Positions 58,943-64,000 of a DNA stretch of 64,000 bases are shown piece by piece. A program made the translations under genes and the position numbers. The stretch comes from Clavulina sp. PMI_390. Taxonomy: Eukaryota > Basidiomycota > Agaricomycetes > Cantharellales > Hydnaceae. Where the stretch lies: assembly GCA_015039315.1 (NCBI GenBank), contig WIDE01000004.1, forward strand, positions 735,815 to 799,814. Reading direction: 5' to 3'. The notes under the pieces are model-generated. The model worked only from the letters and a program-made list of their open reading frames with translations. It had not been told where the DNA came from and ran no database searches. Positions within the stretch are counted from its first letter, which is position 1. Each line of letters begins with the position of its first letter.

Positions 58943-59409
58943 TCAGTTGTGCTCAACTCCTGAAATTGGCGCCACTGAAGGCATAACTGCTTCCTCTACG
59001 ATTCCCGCGGCATCCCCAGCTAAGCAGTTCGGATGAACAACTCCCTACCGTTTGGGGGAAGGAAAAAAGCTTCGACAGAGTAGGCCGACGGGCTCGGTGT
59101 CGGAGCCACATAGCAGGTGACAGATTCCTCTATGGATCCTCAATAAACAGCAAGGAGGAGAGAGCAAGACGAATAGGGATGATGCGAGATCACATTCTTC
59201 CGCTACTCAAAAGGCCCTCAACCAGTGGTGTTATACTAATGTGCGTATGGTTACTGATTACTGCAGCGAGTGAACACGCTTGCAGATGTCCGAAGTCGCA
59301 ATAGGCGCAGTACTAGTGCCATGGGCATGTGCAGCTTGAGATCTTATGGTGTAGCGAGGGGGTCGCGGGATTCACTCGGAAAGCCCCAGACCACCCCCAT
59401 CTCCCTCCC

Positions 59410-59421
59410 CGATTCGAATCG
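59410..59421. repeat. 12-bp perfect palindrome
   Basis: CGATTCGAATCG in a gene-poor stretch. It looks like a tRNA T-loop core at first sight but has no tRNA around it. Confidence 0.6.
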
Positions 59422-60027
59422 AGTGCCCGAAGAGCTGGTGTCAATATTTTACCCCCCGAAGCAAAGTCTTTTTATTATAGGTCTTTCATAGGAAACCCCG
59501 CTAACGATCGGCCATGGTGTCGATCGTGCCCATCTCATAGAGTTGAAGGAGTGGCCACCGACTCTGGAAGCGACACGTGGCTCGGTACGGGCCCCGAGAA
59601 TTGAAAAGAGTTTCAGAAGCGACGCCATGGGTTACAAGATGGTGTCAATGTTGCTTGTCGGGGACAGATTGACCTTCCGGCTTTTGGGAACATTATGTCC
59701 GTTCGTCGGTTAACCGAACTGCACAGATATGGAAATGAGGCGTTTTGAGGCCCTGCATGGGAGTATTGCCCGGCCCCTTTCATATCAGATGGATCTCGAT
59801 GCTACTGGCGATAGGCAAATGAAGTCACAGAAACATATCGATTCGTGTTGATACCGATGCCCCGAGCCAAATACACTTTGTGAGGTAGGATACAGTACTA
59901 GCAAACAGCTCGAAGGAATGGGAATAGTATACAGATCGTGATCGTAGGAGTATCGGATATTAAGGCATCGCAAAATTATATGTGAATATCAGTACCGTTC
60001 GTCGCATTTGAGCCCCTTCGTCAATTC

Positions 60028-60047
60028 GTTATCGTTATCGTTATCGA
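60028..60047. repeat. CGTTAT hexamer repeat, three units
   Basis: Three tandem CGTTAT units plus a partial fourth, just downstream of the CFA synthase-like stop codon. Confidence 0.8.
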
Positions 60048-60062
60048 GCTCGTGAAGATCTG

Positions 60063-62138
60063 TCAAACATCAGGAACATAACCCAGCGCACGATTAGCTT
60101 CACGAGTGAAGCTCAGAATGTGAACTCCGACCAGCTTCTCCGTGAAGCCAAACTCGCAGTACGTGCTATGAATAGAAGGTCAGGAATGGCTCCGAAATGC
60201 CAAGAGAAGATTCAGACTCACTAGTAATAAAGCCATTTCCTACGGAAGACCTCGACAGCATCATCGTCGAGGTCAGGGTATTGCTGGAGGAGAGAGTCGC
60301 GGATACCGCCTGGCACGTCGAATTTGTTCTCAAAGCTTTCACGCCAAGCACGAAGCGTTGGACCGTAGTGGTTACCAATGTTGAGGATAGAGTCGATGAG
60401 AAGATCGCCACCGGTGCCACTTTCCAAGGAGGAGACAAGCTGAGTGACGGACGGGACAAAGCATCCAGGGAACACTAAATGTGTAAAGCAATAAGAATAA
60501 GCACTGTTAAAAGGAATGAAGAGCAGCTTACGCCATTTCTGAATGAAATCGACATCATTGATGTAGTTCGGCATGCGCGCCTCGGGTAGAGTAGACAACT
60601 GAATGACACCAACGGCGTCATGGCCCTTGGGCTTCAAGCATTGCCCGACGGTGTGGAAGAATTCGGGAAGGAAATCCTTGCCAACATGCTCGACCATTTC
60701 GATAGCGACGAAACGGTCGAATAGCCCCCGCCAACTGACACCCTTCTCGTCAGAGGAACCCGGCGCAGGGGGATCGAATTGAAGAGGAGCGAGACGGTAG
60801 TCGAAAAGGTGAACAGTGACAAGATCATCGAGCCCAGCGGCGTGGATTCTCTCGCGGGCGAGGGCGGCTTGCTCTGACGACAAAGTGAGGGTATCAACCT
60901 TGCAGCCGGTGGTCTGAGCTGCCAGAATGGAGAACGAGCCCCAGCCTGCCGGAATAACAATCCATACAAGGGAAATTGCAATGCAACCGGCGGCGGATCA
61001 GCTGTCAAGTTTCGAATGACTCAATGGCCAATCGGGTGTCACATACCTGTACCCACTTCGAGCACGCGATGACCCGCCTTAATATTCGCCTTGGAGATGA
61101 TCAACCGCAGTTTCCTGAGCTGAGACTCGAACAGCGGCTCAACCAGCTCGTTAAAGTTGAGGCGAATGTCGACCGGAGCGGGCTGCGCAGCCGCTTTACC
61201 ACGATGACCGCCGAGGCGGTCCACGGAGTAGACGGACTCGAACTCAGCCAGCTCGGCCTTCGTGGACACACCACATGAATAAGTCATATCCTTGCTGAGG
61301 AAGGTGGCGAACATGTCATTCGAGATGTCGTAGTGTGCAGAGACATTGCTACGGGTATTCGAGGTGTTTGCAAAGTAAGTGGCGGTGTTAAGCCAAGCTT
61401 GGGGAAGGGTAATGAGGTAATATGCAAGGGGGTTTGTGAGGGCGCGGGGGACGGACGAGCTGGTGGTGAGGTATGGCTTGTTGACGGTATAGAGGTTGAA
61501 GACACCAAACATATTCTGGTTGGTGATATCGACATCGCCGTACATGAAAGCCTCAGCAAACCCGAGCGATCTATATAGAGCGCCAGACGAATTGAGTAAT
61601 AGGGTCATCGAGAAGGGAATAATAGCGTCTACCCCGAACTGATCAGCCTGAACCAGAATGCAGGGCTCTTGACCACAAACTCCGCGACTGGCTCATCATC
61701 AGCTACCGGACGATTGGCAGGGACACCAAATGTGTGCACGCGAGGTTTGGAACCAGTGAGCACGTTGATGGTGAGACGACCCTTCTGCATCTTGGAGAGC
61801 ATTCTACAAATAGCACGCCGAAATGAGGGTGAGATATCGGGCATGAGTTGGTGCGCTTCGGTCAGAACCACTGGTGGTTGGGTGGGTACTCACGATATTG
61901 CCAACCGTTCGGCGGTCTCTGTGACAGGCGCCCAAGTGAGACGCGTGAGCCATTCCAAACCACTCGAGAAAAGGTCATAGATTCGAGACGAGAAGGTGGT
62001 AGCTTTGGCACTCTCGAGGGCACGGGGGAGAGGGGACATCTTCGAGGGGAGAAGAGGAGTGGATGGGCGGAGGGGCCGATCGCAGCACAGGAGAGAGAGG
62101 GGAGGGAGGGGTGAGTTGCTGGGTTCCTCGACCAGCAT
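60063..62138 (-). CDS. Cyclopropane-fatty-acyl-phospholipid synthase-like methyltransferase
   Basis: SAM-dependent enzyme of the CFA/mycolic-acid cyclopropane synthase family, which transfers a methylene to double bonds of phospholipid acyl chains. N-terminal domain: KMQKGRLTINVLTGSKPRVH, then SFGFAEAFMYGDVDITNQN-like sequence (SLGFAEAFMYGDVDI). Core: SAHYDISNDMFATFLSKDMT, YSCGV, the SAM loop HRVLEVGTGWGSFSILAAQT across an intron, LTLSSEQAALARERI, and FVAIEMVEHVGKDFLPEFF, which carries the active-site Glu region. C-terminus: IQKWVFPGCFVPSV, GPTLRAWRESFENKF, WLYYYSTYCEFGFTEKLVGV. The expected motifs are all present. A second possible start is MSPLPRALES at about 62039. Membrane lipid substrate is inferred from the family. 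A broken relative lies at 57569-57880. Confidence 0.9.
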
Positions 62139-63818
62139 GGCTAGCTTCTGGGGATCTTATACCCGGGGGAGTAGTAGATCGGGAGGCTGAATGAAACAAG
62201 ATCGCCTTAATGGCACGATGAAAAAAAGAATTGAACGGGGTGTGGGCGAGAAGTGGTTCCCTTGGGGAAGTATATCGAATTCGCCAGCCACCCACACCAC
62301 CTTCGAGGGGGTCGATCATCCACGCGATGGTGAGGACGATCGTGGCTGGGTGCACAGAAGACGTCGAAGTCACCAGTGCCTGCACACGTGGCGGGGGCCT
62401 TGTGAATATTTCAGAGCCGGCTCACGAGTATTGATGCCGTGCGCCACGAATGCGAAGGCCACCCCAATATCATTATAGTCATCCATGTGAGGATGCCTCA
62501 GACCGAGCGCCAGATGCTGTGAGGAGGACAAAATGATCCACCGGCTCTGACCCCAGGTTGGCCAAAAACGAGGCATGCATACATTGCGCCGTTGACTTGG
62601 CCTGGCCCGACGAGTTTGAGTATGTAGCAAATGAATCTATGGGTACCACGATCGAGTAACGTTAGGTTGTTGTGCTTCTTCGAATACAAATCCCACTGCC
62701 GAGATGAATGCACTACGTCGGGCAGTTTTTTTTTCGGGTATAGGATTGCGATACCGATACCGAGTTGCGACAAGCTTTAATGGGCAATAAAGGCCGGCCA
62801 TGCTTGACGCGTGTGCTTTCCCCAGGGCGAAACCTTTTAGCAGCTTGCGGGGCGGTCGGAGGGCGAAGTCAGGTCAAGGGGTGATAGGCCAATCAAAGCG
62901 GGTCAAGGGTTCCTAGCATCGAGCGATGGAAGCCGCTCGCTCGATTGAGAGCTTAACTATTGGGCCTGGTGCATTGAGGAGTGTCAAGTTACAAAGGCTG
63001 AATGGTAGTATTGATCTCCACCGATACTGTCGGCGTACCAGTGATGTGGTCTGGAGCCACATCGATGAAAACCCCCAGATTCGCGAAGGGCGCTGAGCAG
63101 TGCTGGCCATATAGATGGCTACATAACGGGAATAATATGCCAATGAATGATATCGTGTGAGGAGAGGAAAAGGGTTTGCATAGAATAATGTCACAAGCAC
63201 CTTGTCGATGATAAGATTGACTCATTGGGCAACCCAATACGGCGGGTCAACCGGCGCCGGGAAGCAGAGTTGGTTCTTGAATATCGAAGCAGAAGCATCA
63301 TGCAGCTGCATTACGGGCAGGGGCTGGAGAACGGGGGAGCATTAAGTCTCGCACTCAATAGCCCATCGCCATTGCCACGTGTATTGATAAACACTTTTTG
63401 GCATCTATTTCGGCGGGAGATATTGCTCCAGAGATTCCGCGCGTCAAGCAGCGGGCAAGATTTGTTTCGCTTTGTCCTTTGACGCCGTGAGTGTGAGGGG
63501 GTTTGCCAGCATCGCTCTGGGGTCAATCGTGGGAGACAAGAACATTTGTTCATTTACAATTTGATATCAGGTTGTATGCTGGCTCTGGCTGAACTTTGAG
63601 TACCTTCCTCGGTGGAAGGTGACCTTGCGGACTAGATGAAACCTTCTATCAAGTGACCTTCTACCACAGCGGCAGTCAGTGGGATGAGCTTCTCACCTCC
63701 ACTGGTCATTGTGACGAGAGAGGCTCATGACGTCGGATGAGTCGCACCTTCCCGACATGTCCTATAAAGGCCCTACCTCTCTGCTACACCCAAAACCCCT
63801 CTGAGATACTTAATTAAG
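62139..63818. other. Divergent intergenic region, 1.7 kb
   Basis: Short frames on both strands without family signals. Near the right end two GTGACCTT copies (about 63618 and 63652) and TGACGTC (63728-63734), resembling a bZIP half-site, precede a TATA box. Confidence 0.45.
63763..63768 (+). promoter_or_regulatory. TATA box of the right-edge gene
   Basis: TATAAA, 56 bases ahead of the ATG at 63819. Confidence 0.55.
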
Positions 63819-64000
63819 ATGTCCCTACACGCAAAAGGCGTCTGAGAAATCCACCTTGTCGCCGCAGGAGAAGATCGACGCACTGTGGGTACTCTTTCTC
63901 GGAGTCGACGTCGATCCGCTGATTTTCATGCATGACCGACTCGGACGACCGTAACGTCGGTACAAACTGTTGCAGGCATGGAATCATTCAGGCATGCAAG
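63819..64000 (+). CDS. 5' end of an edge gene, apparent frame slip
   Basis: ATG at 63819 reads MSLHAKGV then stop. One base fewer in the AAAA run at about 63834-63837 would give MSLHAKASEKSTLSPQEKID, which continues across a GTGGGT-AG intron (about 63889-63974) into LHGIIQACK. The second reading is far more protein-like. So either this is an assembly error, or the gene is broken, or an undetected upstream exon enters the KASEKS frame. SPQEKIDALxxII resembles the start of fungal pyridoxamine-oxidase-like (Bli-3-type) proteins, but too little is present to say. Confidence 0.4.

Larger units (their letters stand above)
57881..60062. other. 2.2 kb gene-poor region
   Basis: Apart from the coding relic at about 58433-58942, no gene is seen. 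Short features: a palindrome CGATTCGAATCG at 59410-59421 and three CGTTAT units at 60028-60047. It could contain remains of the event that left the CFA fragment. Confidence 0.45.

Noticed and set aside
59395..59425. TTCGAAT core suggesting a tRNA T-loop
   Set aside because: It is the centre of a 12-bp palindrome; no acceptor, anticodon or D-arm can be built around it.

Overview
The window looks like nuclear DNA of a mushroom-forming basidiomycete. Nearly every gene is split by many short GT-AG introns, mostly about 45 to 100 bases. Both strands are used, and intergenic gaps are about 0.1 to 2 kb. The gene families fit this: a secreted dye-decolorizing peroxidase, a DUF6699-type protein, an LIM-C1-RhoGAP protein and a fungal-type H4K20 methyltransferase. 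I worked out the exon joins by hand, and for most genes the summed exons give one open frame. No rRNA, tRNA, CRISPR array or intact transposon was seen.

Layout, left to right. 0-10 kb is housekeeping: the 5' end of a Ski3-like TPR gene, ribosomal protein S8, the SET9 histone methyltransferase and UTP-glucose-1-phosphate uridylyltransferase. 10-34.7 kb is signalling, cytoskeleton and organelle biology: a DUF4045/gelsolin-like protein, a LIM-LIM-C1-RhoGAP protein, a BTB-domain protein, a Psr1/Nem1-type phosphatase, a large three-TM coiled-coil protein, PAM16 and a Pol I RPA43-like subunit. PAM16 and RPA43 share a 149-base divergent promoter.

34.8-42.7 kb is the most distinctive stretch. It holds a tandem segmental duplication of an unrecognised Cys-rich coiled-coil gene; the second copy has an in-frame TAG inside a possible 108-nt intron. 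Next comes about 1.7 kb without a convincing gene. Then there is a 656-residue fusion of an isocyanide synthase (DIT1/PvcA family) with an Fe(II)/2-oxoglutarate dioxygenase (PvcB/TauD type), in nine exons with all expected motifs present. This single protein is predicted to turn an amino acid into an isocyanide and then oxidise it. Its promoter has a TATA box and a perfect CGG-N7-CCG inverted repeat.

43-56.8 kb returns to conserved genes: cytosolic isoleucyl-tRNA synthetase, a TM9SF/EMP70 protein, the peroxidase, the DUF6699-like gene and a 60-residue complex I subunit (NDUFB2-like) in four small exons. 57.5-64 kb holds a broken piece of a cyclopropane-fatty-acyl synthase gene, a second decayed coding relic, the apparently intact cyclopropane-fatty-acyl synthase-like gene about 3 kb away, and the 5' end of an edge gene whose frame appears to slip at an A-run.
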